A DNA stretch of 24,718 nucleotides from assembly GCA_023453665.1 (NCBI GenBank), contig JAEXTA010000195.1, positions 1 to 24,718 on the forward strand, written 5' to 3'. Positions 1-8,667 of the stretch are shown piece by piece; the stretch's first letter is position 1; each line of letters begins with the position of its first letter. Position numbers and translations under genes: made by a program. This stretch comes from Bacteroidota bacterium. GTDB lineage: Bacteria > Bacteroidota > Ignavibacteria > Ignavibacteriales > Ignavibacteriaceae. Under the pieces are notes generated by a model. That model did not search any database and was not told where the DNA came from. It worked only from the letters and a program-made list of their open reading frames with translations.

Positions 1-413
1 ACTGTTTTAAAGAATGCTTCAACACTTTTCACGTGCATATACATCTGACCTTTATCATCAGTTGCACCGCGTGCATAAATTTTATCACCTTTTATTGTTG
101 GCTCGAACGGAGGGCTGTCCCAAAGATCAATAGGATCAACCGGTTGAACATCATAATGTCCGTAAATTAAAACGGTTGGTTTACCCGGTGCGCCCAGCCA
201 TTCACCATAAACTAAAGGATGTCCTTCAGTTTGAAAAATTTCCACTCTGTTCATTCCGGCATCTGTTAATTTATCAGCGACAAATTTTGCCGCATTGGTT
301 ATATCATCCTTATTTTCAGGTAAAGTGCTTATACTCGGAATTCTTAAGAACTGCTTTAATTCTTCAATATACTGGTCTTTGTTGTTCTTAATGTGTGAAA
401 TAATTTCTTCCAA
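1..413 (-). CDS. M20-family metallodipeptidase, N-terminal part (cut by window edge)
   Basis: Only the first 137 residues are in the window. M20 peptidases are cytosolic zinc enzymes that hydrolyse dipeptides or remove N-terminal residues. The visible part has the family's first zinc-ligand motif (VLIYGHYDVQP, His and Asp) and the second (YARGATDDKGQ, with the bridging Asp), plus the early FLRIPSIS segment. The start is TTG at 413-411: no in-frame ATG lies near the N terminus, and an AAGGAG ribosome-binding site (complement at 421-426) sits seven bases upstream. The preceding gene on the same strand stops 14 bases away, so the two are probably co-transcribed. The subfamily (CNDP-like dipeptidase versus another M20) cannot be fixed without the C-terminal half. 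Confidence 0.9.
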   Translation of the reverse strand, partial: MEEIISHIKNNKDQYIEELKQFLRIPSISTLPENKDDITNAAKFVADKLTDAGMNRVEIFQTEGHPLVYGEWLGAPGKPTVLIYGHYDVQPVDPIDLWDSPPFEPTIKGDKIYARGATDDKGQMYMHVKSVEAFFKT

Positions 414-420
414 GATTGTT

Positions 421-426
421 CTCCTT
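421..426 (-). promoter_or_regulatory. Ribosome-binding site deciding the TTG start of the M20 peptidase
   Basis: On the minus strand this reads AAGGAG, followed by seven bases and then TTG. It is one of the few strong Shine-Dalgarno matches in the window and supports a non-ATG start. Confidence 0.7.
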
Positions 427-427
427 A

Positions 428-1447
428 TTAATTTTTAAGAATAAATTTATAAATGACCGGAATGAAATCTTTATAGTTCTTTACAGTTTGTTCATCCAGT
501 TTTTGTAATATTTCTCCGGGTGGAATAAAAAAACTTCGCCAGGGATCATCAACCAGATAAATATTTCCTTTATCATCCATGGTTAGTGATTCAAATGAAA
601 CGACGTAATCGAATTCCGGGTGACCGGGAATATTTGTAACTATTGTTTTTACTGATGATGCAGTTACATCAAGATTTTCATCAAAAGTTATATGGAATAA
701 ATTTTTATTGTTGCGGTCTATTCCGTAAAGTGAATTATTTTCATCTGAATATAATCCGCAGATAGTGTGAATTCCCAGTTGTTTTGTATTAATTGTCTTT
801 ACCAGGTTCAGGTTTGATTTTTCTACAATATAAATAATTGTGCTGTCAGCAAAAATTCCGTTTTCAAAAAAACCTTCAAATCCGAAATAAAAGTAGTTTT
901 CATCGACCGTTGCACCCTCAAACCCCAGGTTGTTTTTTACAAACTTATAAAATTCACCCGCCGGACTGACATCTAATTTTTTTATCGAAACAATTGTATC
1001 GGCAAATACGTTGTTATCCTTAAATGTAAGTTCAAAAATCGCAGTGTATTTTAATGGATTTTCACCATTACCTTCCACGGAAAGATAAACCGTGTTAGTT
1101 TTTCTATCCAGAAAAACTTCTTCAAAATCTATTTTAGGAAATTCACTAAAAAATGAATCAAGTTTTGGTGTGAAATAAACAGGAGTAAAATTAAATATTG
1201 TATCCCTGGAAATTTTCAAGCGATGTATTTTTCCTATATCGTCGGCTAATAAAAATGTGGGAATTTTTTTTTCATCATAACCAATAAAAGTTATCCCTGA
1301 AGTCTGGTCAGTTTTATAGCTCGGGTTGTTTAACCACCTCGGATATTTTTCATCTTTTGTAAAGTTTATTTTACCGGAACTATTAAGGTAGTTGCAGCCA
1401 AAGCAGACAAGGATAACAAATAATAAAGGCAGGGCTTTGGGTCTCAT
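428..1447 (-). CDS. Putative lipoprotein with beta-propeller-like repeats
   Basis: A 339-residue protein of unknown function. The first 17 residues form a hydrophobic signal peptide ending in FG-Cys18, a plausible lipobox, so it is probably an envelope lipoprotein. Two spaced segments of the type 'gly/ser-acidic-x-leu-asp-gly-asn-leu-tyr' are visible (FEGATVDENYFYFGFEG and SFESLTMDDKGNIYLVDD). They resemble blades of six-bladed propellers in the SdiA-regulated or esterase-like phytase families. That fold assignment is inference. It is followed after 14 bases by the M20 peptidase gene and is divergent from the LptF/G pair; the 100-base gap between them should hold both promoters. Confidence 0.7.
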   Translation of the reverse strand: MRPKALPLLFVILVCFGCNYLNSSGKINFTKDEKYPRWLNNPSYKTDQTSGITFIGYDEKKIPTFLLADDIGKIHRLKISRDTIFNFTPVYFTPKLDSFFSEFPKIDFEEVFLDRKTNTVYLSVEGNGENPLKYTAIFELTFKDNNVFADTIVSIKKLDVSPAGEFYKFVKNNLGFEGATVDENYFYFGFEGFFENGIFADSTIIYIVEKSNLNLVKTINTKQLGIHTICGLYSDENNSLYGIDRNNKNLFHITFDENLDVTASSVKTIVTNIPGHPEFDYVVSFESLTMDDKGNIYLVDDPWRSFFIPPGEILQKLDEQTVKNYKDFIPVIYKFILKN

Positions 1448-1512
1448 ATTCAGTCGATTATTTTTTTATCATTTGTTCAAATATAATAAATACAAAAGGA
1501 ATTTATCCTTCC

Positions 1513-1541
1513 TTGTTAAACTTTTTTACCTTGGTTATATT
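1513..1541 (+). promoter_or_regulatory. Possible sigma70-type promoter for the LptF/G-family operon
   Basis: TTGTTA (1513-1518), a 17-base spacer and TATATT (1536-1541) lie just upstream of the ATG at 1548. If real, transcription would start at or within a base or two of the start codon, giving a leaderless mRNA; no Shine-Dalgarno sequence is visible. In AT-rich intergenic DNA such a match can arise by chance. Confidence 0.3.
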
Positions 1542-1547
1542 AAACAC

Positions 1548-2933
1548 ATGATTTTATATAAATACATCCTGCGCACTCATATAGCTCCGTTTACGTTCTC
1601 CGCGGTAACAATTATTCTCATATTCCTTTTACAATTTCTTATGAAGTTTGCTGACAGGCTGGTTGGAAAGGGATTGGATACCTGGATTGTTATTCAGCTT
1701 ATTGTATTCAGTCTTGCGTGGATGGTTGCACTTGTAGTTCCTATGGCTGTACTTGTAGCTGCTTTGATGGCCTTTGGTTCTATGTCTCAGAACAATGAAG
1801 TGACAATTATGAAATCATCAGGTACATCATTGTATAAAATGATGATACCTCCTTTTTTTGCCAGCATAATAATTGGTTATCTGTTATTATTATTCAACAA
1901 TGATGTTCTGCCTGATGCAAATCATAAATTAAAATTCCTTATGCAGGATATTTCAAATAAGAAGCCGACACTTTCATTACAACCCGGATTTTTTTCACAG
2001 GAAGTTTCGAATTACGCAATGCTCGCAAGAGAAATCAATGAACAAACAAACATACTCAGTGAACTGACAATTTATGATTATACCGAACCATTAAAACTAA
2101 AAGTTGTAACCGCAAAGGAAGGAAAAATATTTTTTTCCAAAGATCAGACAAAACTGATAATGGATCTGAAGAGCGGCGAAATTCATGAATCAGATGTTCA
2201 GCAGACTCATCTATACAGAAAACTTGAATTCGAAAAACACAGGATCACAATGAATGCTGATCAGTTTTCATTTCAGCAATCTGCACCCGGCGGACCAAGA
2301 GGTGAACGTGAACTAAGTTCATCGAATATGTTGTTTATCGTCGACAGCCTTGAAGTATTACACAAAACTTACAATGAATCACTAATTAAAGAATCAAGAA
2401 AATACTTATTTGCAGACAGCAGTATTCTAAGAAATCCGTTCCCTACAACAATTGCAAACAGGAATGAACTTGTATATTCAAGAGCTATTGAGAAAATAAG
2501 AACAGCAAAAAATTTCATACTTTCACAAGCAAAACGGGTTGAGTATAATAAAGCTGAAATAGATAAGTACATGGTTGAAGTTCATAAAAAATATGCATTA
2601 CCTGTAGCCTGTGTTGTATTTGTACTGATAGGCGCACCCCTTGGCATTATGGTCCGTAAAGGCGGATTTGGAGTAGCTGCCAGTATAAGTTTGTTCTTCT
2701 TTCTTGTATACTGGGCTTTTCTTATCGGCGGTGAAAAACTTTCAGAACGCGGATTCTTTTCACCATTTTGGGGAATGTGGTCTGCAAACATCTTAATTGG
2801 TATTGCAGGATTAATTCTGACTTTCAAAACGAACCGCGAAACCGTAACAATTAATTTTTCTTCATTCAAAAAAATTATTCCAAAACAATGGCGTATGCCT
2901 GATACAGAGAATGTTGATGAAAATTCTAGATAG
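1548..2933 (+). CDS. LptF/LptG-family LPS-export permease (first of pair)
   Basis: A 461-residue inner-membrane protein of the YjgP/YjgQ family (PF03739). Members pair as LptF and LptG with the LptB ATPase to extract lipopolysaccharide and pass it to the periplasmic bridge. Three N-terminal helices are visible (about residues 10-30, 45-80 and 95-115), with the family's loop NEVTIMKSSGTSLYK between helices. A large periplasmic beta domain follows (about 120-355), then three C-terminal helices starting near YALPVACVVFVLIGAPLG. I chose ATG 1548: a longer reading frame opens at 1392, but it would run through the divergent lipoprotein gene, and MILYKYILRTHI is the usual N terminus of the family. 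The stop overlaps the next gene. Whether it is functionally LptF or LptG is not clear from sequence. Confidence 0.88.
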   Translation: MILYKYILRTHIAPFTFSAVTIILIFLLQFLMKFADRLVGKGLDTWIVIQLIVFSLAWMVALVVPMAVLVAALMAFGSMSQNNEVTIMKSSGTSLYKMMIPPFFASIIIGYLLLLFNNDVLPDANHKLKFLMQDISNKKPTLSLQPGFFSQEVSNYAMLAREINEQTNILSELTIYDYTEPLKLKVVTAKEGKIFFSKDQTKLIMDLKSGEIHESDVQQTHLYRKLEFEKHRITMNADQFSFQQSAPGGPRGERELSSSNMLFIVDSLEVLHKTYNESLIKESRKYLFADSSILRNPFPTTIANRNELVYSRAIEKIRTAKNFILSQAKRVEYNKAEIDKYMVEVHKKYALPVACVVFVLIGAPLGIMVRKGGFGVAASISLFFFLVYWAFLIGGEKLSERGFFSPFWGMWSANILIGIAGLILTFKTNRETVTINFSSFKKIIPKQWRMPDTENVDENSR

Positions 2934-3999
2934 ATATTTAATACGTCAGTTTGTTCAAACAATTCTATTTGGAATTCTTGCATTCACAATAATTTTTGTT
3001 GTTATAGATGCAATTGAAAATCTTGATGACTTCATTGATCAGGGCGTTCCGGGTTCTGTTATACTTCACTACTATTTTGTATTTACCCCGGAAATAATAA
3101 AACTCATCACCCCCGTAAGTGTATTGTTTGCAGCTTTATTCACAGCGGGCAAAACTGCTAACCTTAGCGAACTTACTGCGATAAAAGCCAGCGGAGTAAG
3201 TCTGTACAGATTTATGGCTCCGTTTATAATTACTACTATTCTGGTAAGCTGTATATCTGTTTATTTTGCAGGCTACCTGGTGCCAATGGCTAATCAAACT
3301 AAAATTAATATTGAAAGGAATTATTTAAAACGCGGGTTTACATTTGCCGGAAGTAATATTTTTTTCCAGGATATCCGTACCAGGATTATTGGTATTTCAT
3401 ATTTCGACAATAATGCTAACCAGGCAACCAGAATTACTATACAGGAATTTTCCGATTCAGATTTAACTGAAATGAAAAACCGTATTGATGCAACAAGTAT
3501 GGTTTATGATTCAATAAAAGTAAAATGGATTGCAATACATGGGGTGAAAAGAATTTTTAATTCTAACGGACAAAAAGATTTTTATTTCGATTCACTTGAT
3601 CTGGCTGATCTTAAATTTGTTCCTGATGACCTGCTAAAAAAACAGCAGAAACCGGAAGAAATGAATCTAAATGAACTCGGTGAACTGGTAAATAATCAAA
3701 AGAAGGCAGGCAATGATCCTACAAGCACATTAATTGAATATCATTCAAGATTTGCATTCCCTGCTGCAAGTCTTGTTGTTGTGTTATTCGGTTTACCAAT
3801 CTCTGCAAATAAAAGGAAAGGCGGTTTAGCTGTTCAGGTCGGGATAAATATTCTTGTTACATTTATTTATCTTGTATTTATGAAAATAAGCCAGGCATTT
3901 GGAAAGAACGGTGCTCTTGATCCGTTCATTACAGCATGGATAGCAAATTTTATTTTTCTTGCCGGTGCCGTTTACAATATAATTCGCGCAAAAGGATAG
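2917..3999 (+). CDS. LptF/LptG-family LPS-export permease (second of pair)
   Basis: A 360-residue paralogue of the preceding permease and its likely heterodimer partner in the LptBFG transporter. The N terminus MKILDRYLIRQFVQTILFG, the loop NLSELTAIKASGVSLYRF, a shorter periplasmic domain and the C-terminal FAFPAASLVVVLFGLPIS helix are all typical. ATG 2917 is preferred over ATG 2911 because it gives the canonical MKxLDRY start. Either way it overlaps the upstream gene (by 17 or 23 bases), so translation is probably coupled. Its stop codon (3997-3999) directly touches the stop codon of the convergent barrel gene, with no base between and no terminator visible. Confidence 0.9.
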   Translation: MKILDRYLIRQFVQTILFGILAFTIIFVVIDAIENLDDFIDQGVPGSVILHYYFVFTPEIIKLITPVSVLFAALFTAGKTANLSELTAIKASGVSLYRFMAPFIITTILVSCISVYFAGYLVPMANQTKINIERNYLKRGFTFAGSNIFFQDIRTRIIGISYFDNNANQATRITIQEFSDSDLTEMKNRIDATSMVYDSIKVKWIAIHGVKRIFNSNGQKDFYFDSLDLADLKFVPDDLLKKQQKPEEMNLNELGELVNNQKKAGNDPTSTLIEYHSRFAFPAASLVVVLFGLPISANKRKGGLAVQVGINILVTFIYLVFMKISQAFGKNGALDPFITAWIANFIFLAGAVYNIIRAKG

Positions 4000-5406
4000 T
4001 TAGTTAAACTTCCATCTGCTGCCGAATGAAAATGATAAATGTCTGCTATGATTAGGCGTTATGAATGACTGCATATCCGAACTTGCAAAATGAAGTTCAA
4101 CTATCTTGATATCTATTCCTACTCCAAATCCCCATCCTATTCCCAATTCACTGTTGTATGATATTCCTGTTCTGAAATATGGTATCCAGTCCATAGGCTT
4201 CCACTCAGCGCCGAATGATAGCCTTGGGTACTTTGAATTTCCCGGCAGATTATTAAAACCCTGGTCAATATCTAATGCAAGTAAAAGTGAACCGGGTACA
4301 ATTCCATTATCAAAGGAGTAGTGTGCACCAGCTCTCAATGCAGTTGGTAACGAAGTTGTGAACTTATGTATTTTTTGACTATCACCCGTCAATCGATTCT
4401 CTAAAGTATCAAGTTGTTCCTGGTTACTAAGATCGTCAATATAAATATCACCGAAAGAAGAAAACTGTGCAGCATTATTATTCCAGGTTATCTTTCCAAT
4501 GTCGGTTAATGCAATTGAAAATCCCCAGTTGCCTGTTTTTCCAGCAATTCCTAAGTCAAACCCGTATCCTGTTCCTGCAGGTGAAGGAAATAACCCCAAT
4601 GAACTTTTTTGTTTCACACTGTCAAAATCATATTTAACTCCGAACATATCTGAGAATGCTGAATAACCAAGCAGATCAGTTTGCCCTGTAATTTGATTTC
4701 CCTGCCCAGTTGCGAATGAGCAGTTAACTTTTTCAGTGCCTATGTATGAATACCCGGTTATAAATTTTCCTGTTACACCGAATGTCAGTTTGTCGAATGA
4801 ATCAGAATTATTGCCGGCAATAATTCTTGAATAGCTTAAGGAATAATTTCTGATCCACCAGGCTTTAAGGTTTGTATCATCAAGATCGTATGTTCTTCCC
4901 TGTTGATTTCCATTCAGTGCAATATCACTTAATGATTCAGGAATGTAAAGTTTAGCTCCGGCAATATCCTGTACAGAGATAGCAAATGCTCCAACATCTT
5001 CGCTGATATTAATTCCAAATGAAAATAAACTGAAGGATGCATTAATAAAAACAAGTCCTCCGCCTGATAATAAAGAGTTAAATCTTTGTTTATCATCTTC
5101 GGTCAATAATCTTGATTCACCATTAACTCCGCCGAAGTAATAATTAATATCATTAATCGTTATAAAGTTTGTACCTGAATTTACAGATGTTGATGGGAAA
5201 GGCAGTACGGTTGTAAAATCAATAAAGTCATTTTTGTCAATTGAAAGATTTGCCGGATTTATTCCGATAGAATAAACACCTCTTGCAATTGAATTTGAGG
5301 TTCCAGCCAAACCCTGACTGCGCGCATCAATTGTTCCGAAAGATCCGAACTGTGCATACACATTTGTTAATGCGAAACATATTATCATTATTATTAAAAA
5401 CTTCAT
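4000..5406 (-). CDS. DUF5723-like outer-membrane barrel protein, copy B
   Basis: A 468-residue exported protein. An N-terminal signal peptide of about 18 residues ends at VYA-QFG. The rest is rich in alternating, aromatic-flanked beta strands and ends in the strand LSFSFGSRWKFN, typical of outer-membrane barrels. The early motif GVYSIGINPANLSI matches the pattern found near the start of DUF5723 and PorV/FadL-like barrels; the family name is from memory and unverified. It is clearly homologous along its whole length to the protein at 7209-8642 (for example SIGINPANLSIDxxxFIDFTT, INSGTNFIT-like, AWWIRNYSLSYSR, GFNNLPGNxKYPR). The partner lipoprotein gene ends 64 bases upstream. Function unknown; transport or surface assembly is a guess. 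Confidence 0.8.
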   Translation of the reverse strand: MKFLIIMIICFALTNVYAQFGSFGTIDARSQGLAGTSNSIARGVYSIGINPANLSIDKNDFIDFTTVLPFPSTSVNSGTNFITINDINYYFGGVNGESRLLTEDDKQRFNSLLSGGGLVFINASFSLFSFGINISEDVGAFAISVQDIAGAKLYIPESLSDIALNGNQQGRTYDLDDTNLKAWWIRNYSLSYSRIIAGNNSDSFDKLTFGVTGKFITGYSYIGTEKVNCSFATGQGNQITGQTDLLGYSAFSDMFGVKYDFDSVKQKSSLGLFPSPAGTGYGFDLGIAGKTGNWGFSIALTDIGKITWNNNAAQFSSFGDIYIDDLSNQEQLDTLENRLTGDSQKIHKFTTSLPTALRAGAHYSFDNGIVPGSLLLALDIDQGFNNLPGNSKYPRLSFGAEWKPMDWIPYFRTGISYNSELGIGWGFGVGIDIKIVELHFASSDMQSFITPNHSRHLSFSFGSRWKFN

Positions 5407-5470
5407 CGTTGTCTATTCCTGCTTATTAATGCTACCGCGTTTTTATCAACACATTGCTTCAATTATTTCT

Positions 5471-7048
5471 TTAATCATTTACTCTATATTTTATAGTACT
5501 GTAACCTTTGATCTTAATCCATGAAGTTGGACGAATCGCGACGGTAGGTGGATCGGGCTGATTATTATTTTTTGTAGATACTGTCACTGAATAATTTGCC
5601 GAATTTGTTCTCGATAACATTTCAACCTGTGATGAATCAAGCGTTATCCTGACAGGCTGGTTTACAGTTGATGAAATCACTTCACCGTTAGCATCAATTT
5701 CTGCAGGTTCAAAATAAACTGAATCAGTACCATTAGAATTATTTGTAAGCGTAAATAGAAAATTTCCATCCGCATCATACAGATCCATTTTAAGCCATAC
5801 CGCTAAAGGAAGTGCATTTTCCAGTTCGAGAATAAAATCTGCTTTTTTATTTTTTCGTATTACTTCTCTATCCTTATCTCCGATCTCGATTGAGGTTTTA
5901 TCCTGAATATTTGTGCTGTTAAGGGAAAGAAAACTTCTCGTAGAGAAATAAGTTTCAAACTTCAATGAGTCTTCAGTTGTAGCTGTGCCGTGTTCCCTGT
6001 CGGGATTCATAAAATATTCTGCATTAAGAATAACAGTATCAGGCAGGAAAGAAATAAAATCATTTATGTTGCTGTTTTGTTCGTTATAAATTTTTTCAAT
6101 TGATGTTCCGCTGAATTTTATGTTATGATTTATACTGCCATTAATATCGCGCAGATAAAACTCACCACCGTTTTTATGCATCCCGATAATTTTCAGATTC
6201 CTTATTTCAACACCAACCGGATCAGCGGCGGGAGAAAAATATGATGCAAGTAATTTTAATTCAGCTTCACGTAAAGTAGTTCTGTTTCTGTATTCTTCAG
6301 TTTCGCCGGTTTCAAACCCAAAGGCTTCTTCCTGGTTGCCAAGAGATTTGGACGGCAGAATTCCTGAAATACTTTTAAAATAAAAATCTGATATGTAATA
6401 ACTTGTAAGTAAAAAGGTTTCGCTTGGAACCTGTGACATAGCCTTTCCTACAATCTGTAATTTTCCTTTTTCTCCAACAGGCTGGTTTGATGGAAACCTG
6501 TAAAAATGATTCTGGAGGTTATAAGTAACTGAATCGCCCCTGTATGATTCAAGGCTCATGTTTATTCTTACTTGATTGTTGTCAGGATCGAGAATACCAG
6601 GCACAGTTAAAAATAAATCAGCACGATGCAGTGAAGGATTATATGCTGAGACTGTAAGAAAACCATTTTCAAAAACAGCGCTGTCAATTTCAGCACCTTC
6701 CGGAAATTCAATATAGATTACTGCGCTGTCATTTTCAGTTGCCGGAACAGGATTATTTTGCGACGAAGTTGAAATATTTAACTGTAAAAACTCATCAACA
6801 CCAGAACTTAGCTGGTATTTGTCGGAATGAAGTAGATAAATTCCTTTTCCGTTGCTTGTATCTATTGTAATGTGTGGATCTTCGTTTATGATTTCACTAA
6901 GCAGATAGGTCTTGTTGATAAGCGGAACATTTAAATCAACATCCCAGCTTGGAGCAACTAAATCATCAGGCAGGTCAGCACACGAAATGAAAATAAATGT
7001 AACTATAAAAAAACATACACGATTCCTTAGAAAACCGAATCTCGCCAT
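5471..7048 (-). CDS. Putative outer-membrane lipoprotein, copy B
   Basis: A 525-residue protein with a hydrophobic N terminus (about residues 11-22) ending FIFISC; Cys23 is the likely lipidated residue. After the signal comes DLPDDLVAPSWDVDLNVPLINKTY, shared almost exactly with the copy at 8668-10251. The rest is beta-rich with no transmembrane segments and no enzyme motif I recognise. It ends with the segment ITLDSSQVEMLSR, then VAIRPTSWIKIKGYSTIKY. It precedes the barrel gene on the same strand by 64 bases and so forms a lipoprotein/barrel unit. By analogy with other Bacteroidota barrel-lipoprotein pairs it may sit on or plug the barrel, but this is inference. Confidence 0.8.
   Translation of the reverse strand: MARFGFLRNRVCFFIVTFIFISCADLPDDLVAPSWDVDLNVPLINKTYLLSEIINEDPHITIDTSNGKGIYLLHSDKYQLSSGVDEFLQLNISTSSQNNPVPATENDSAVIYIEFPEGAEIDSAVFENGFLTVSAYNPSLHRADLFLTVPGILDPDNNQVRINMSLESYRGDSVTYNLQNHFYRFPSNQPVGEKGKLQIVGKAMSQVPSETFLLTSYYISDFYFKSISGILPSKSLGNQEEAFGFETGETEEYRNRTTLREAELKLLASYFSPAADPVGVEIRNLKIIGMHKNGGEFYLRDINGSINHNIKFSGTSIEKIYNEQNSNINDFISFLPDTVILNAEYFMNPDREHGTATTEDSLKFETYFSTRSFLSLNSTNIQDKTSIEIGDKDREVIRKNKKADFILELENALPLAVWLKMDLYDADGNFLFTLTNNSNGTDSVYFEPAEIDANGEVISSTVNQPVRITLDSSQVEMLSRTNSANYSVTVSTKNNNQPDPPTVAIRPTSWIKIKGYSTIKYRVND
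5613..5641. repeat. 29-base block identical to 8816-8844
   Basis: The two lipoprotein genes share an unbroken 29-base identity here, encoding the end of LDSSQVEMLSR. Flanking DNA has diverged at synonymous sites, so this is either a strongly constrained stretch or a trace of gene conversion between the tandem copies. Confidence 0.6.
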
Positions 7049-7078
7049 AATAAATCCCCTGTCTTACTGTCAAAACAC

Positions 7079-7111
7079 CGATAATAACAAATCTGTTCAA
7101 AGTTATTATCG
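7079..7111. repeat. Perfect 10-bp inverted repeat between the two cassettes
   Basis: CGATAATAAC (7079-7088) and its exact reverse complement GTTATTATCG (7102-7111) are separated by 13 bases. It lies 31 bases upstream of the copy B lipoprotein start. It lacks an adjoining T-run of useful length on either strand, so an operator or mRNA hairpin is as likely as a terminator. Confidence 0.5.
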
Positions 7112-7142
7112 AAAACTTTCTCTTTTATTTTAGCAGAGAAGG
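7112..7142 (-). terminator. Weak terminator-like hairpin after barrel copy A
   Basis: On the minus strand an 8-bp stem with one G-U pair (7135-7142 with 7116-7123), an 11-base loop and four T residues follow the stop of the barrel at 7209 by about 65 bases. It would partly separate the two cassettes transcriptionally. The T-tract is short, so termination may be incomplete. Confidence 0.35.
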
Positions 7143-7208
7143 GGATTTTATTTACACAGAGAATGTCCTGCGTTTTATGTAAAGATATTTTGAACGCAAA
7201 AGATTGAA

Positions 7209-8642
7209 CTAATTTATCTTCCAGCGAGACCCGAAAGAAACTGAGAGTTGAGTGGAGTGATTTGGTGTTACTAAAGTCTGCACCTCAGAAGTTGCTAAAT
7301 GCAATTCAACGAATTTAATATCCACACCCAAACCTATTCCCATATTTACTCCAAATTCATAACTATAAGAAAGACCGGCCCTTATGTAAGGAATCCAATC
7401 CATTGGTTTCCATTCTGCACCTATCGCAAAACGCGGATACTTTGTATTACCGGGAAGATTATTAAATCCCTGGTTATAATCGAAAGCAAGTAATAACTGT
7501 CCGGGAACAACATCCTTTTCAAAATTGTAAGATGCCCCTAATCTTAAAACTGTTGGTAATGATGTAGTAAAGCCATCTATCTTTCTACTTTCTCCGGTCA
7601 ATCGTTCTTCAAGAGTATCCATTTGTGCATCATTACTTAAATCATCAAAATAGACTTCACCGAATGAAGAAAATGAAGCTGTGTTTTTATTCCAATTAAT
7701 CTTACCCAGATCAGTAAGTGCTAAAGCAAATTGCCAGTTGTCTTTTGTTGCAGCCAAACCAAAATCAAATCCATAACCAATACCAGAGGGTGATGGAAAC
7801 ATACTGAACGAACTTTTTCTGCTGACTGAATCAAAATCATACTTTACTCCGAAATCATCTGAAAAGGCTGAATAGCCTAAAATGTTGGTTCCACCTGATA
7901 TTTCATGAGATGGTCCGGTAATAAAATTCGCACCGAATCTTTCAGTACCGATATATGAATAGCCGTGAATAAGTTTAATAGTTGTACCGATCGTAAATCT
8001 GTCAAATGAAGATGTCAAAGGATTAATTACATTTCTTGAATAAGAAAGTGAATAGTTTCTTATCCACCATGCTTTAGCATTGGAATCATCCAGATCAAAT
8101 CTTTTTCCAACCGGATTACCGTTAAACGCCAGATCGGTTACGCCTGCGGGTAAATATATTTTAGCACCGGCAATATCCTGTATTGCCAGACCAAACGCCC
8201 CGACTTCCTCATTTACATTAATACTGAATGACAGAATACTTACAGAAGCATTAATAAAAACTAAACCACCCTGCTCAATGAGAGAATTAAATTTATTTTT
8301 ATCAGCTTGTGTAAGAATCCTGGGTTCGCCGTTCACACCTCCAAAAAAATAATTAAACTGATTTAGTGTTATAAAGTTTGTCCCGCTGTTTATTGCAACC
8401 GAAGGTAACGGGAATACTGTTGTAAAGTCAATGAATCTTTTGTGATCGATAGAAAGATTTGCAGGATTGATCCCGATTGAATAAACACCTTCAGATACAG
8501 CATTGGAAGTCCTTGCCAGTCCTATACTTCTCGTATCAATTGTACCAATCGAACCAAATTGCGCAAATACTGAAAACTGTGAATTAAGCACAACTATACT
8601 TAATACAAGTAAAAAATTTTTATTTATAATTTTTATCATCAC
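7209..8642 (-). CDS. DUF5723-like outer-membrane barrel protein, copy A
   Basis: A 477-residue paralogue of the barrel at 4000-5406, at a glance about two residues in three identical in the N-terminal half. The signal peptide is about 27 residues, ending SVFA-QFG. The C terminus LSVSFGSRWKIN is a barrel-type final strand. Two adjacent ATGs (8642 and 8639) are equally possible starts. The partner lipoprotein stops 25 bases upstream, closer than in copy B, so co-transcription and probably translational linkage are expected. Function unknown beyond an outer-membrane location. Confidence 0.8.
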   Translation of the reverse strand: MMIKIINKNFLLVLSIVVLNSQFSVFAQFGSIGTIDTRSIGLARTSNAVSEGVYSIGINPANLSIDHKRFIDFTTVFPLPSVAINSGTNFITLNQFNYFFGGVNGEPRILTQADKNKFNSLIEQGGLVFINASVSILSFSINVNEEVGAFGLAIQDIAGAKIYLPAGVTDLAFNGNPVGKRFDLDDSNAKAWWIRNYSLSYSRNVINPLTSSFDRFTIGTTIKLIHGYSYIGTERFGANFITGPSHEISGGTNILGYSAFSDDFGVKYDFDSVSRKSSFSMFPSPSGIGYGFDFGLAATKDNWQFALALTDLGKINWNKNTASFSSFGEVYFDDLSNDAQMDTLEERLTGESRKIDGFTTSLPTVLRLGASYNFEKDVVPGQLLLAFDYNQGFNNLPGNTKYPRFAIGAEWKPMDWIPYIRAGLSYSYEFGVNMGIGLGVDIKFVELHLATSEVQTLVTPNHSTQLSVSFGSRWKIN

Positions 8643-8667
8643 TTTAATGCCTGCTCGGTTTCATTTA

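Noticed and set aside
1392..1547. Longer N terminus for the first LptF/G-family gene starting at 1392
   Set aside because: It would overlap the divergent lipoprotein gene and add a sequence unlike the family, whereas ATG 1548 gives the canonical N terminus.
2582..2983. 133-residue open frame on the minus strand
   Set aside because: It is a shadow of the permease genes, with no ribosome-binding site and a composition expected from antisense of membrane helices.
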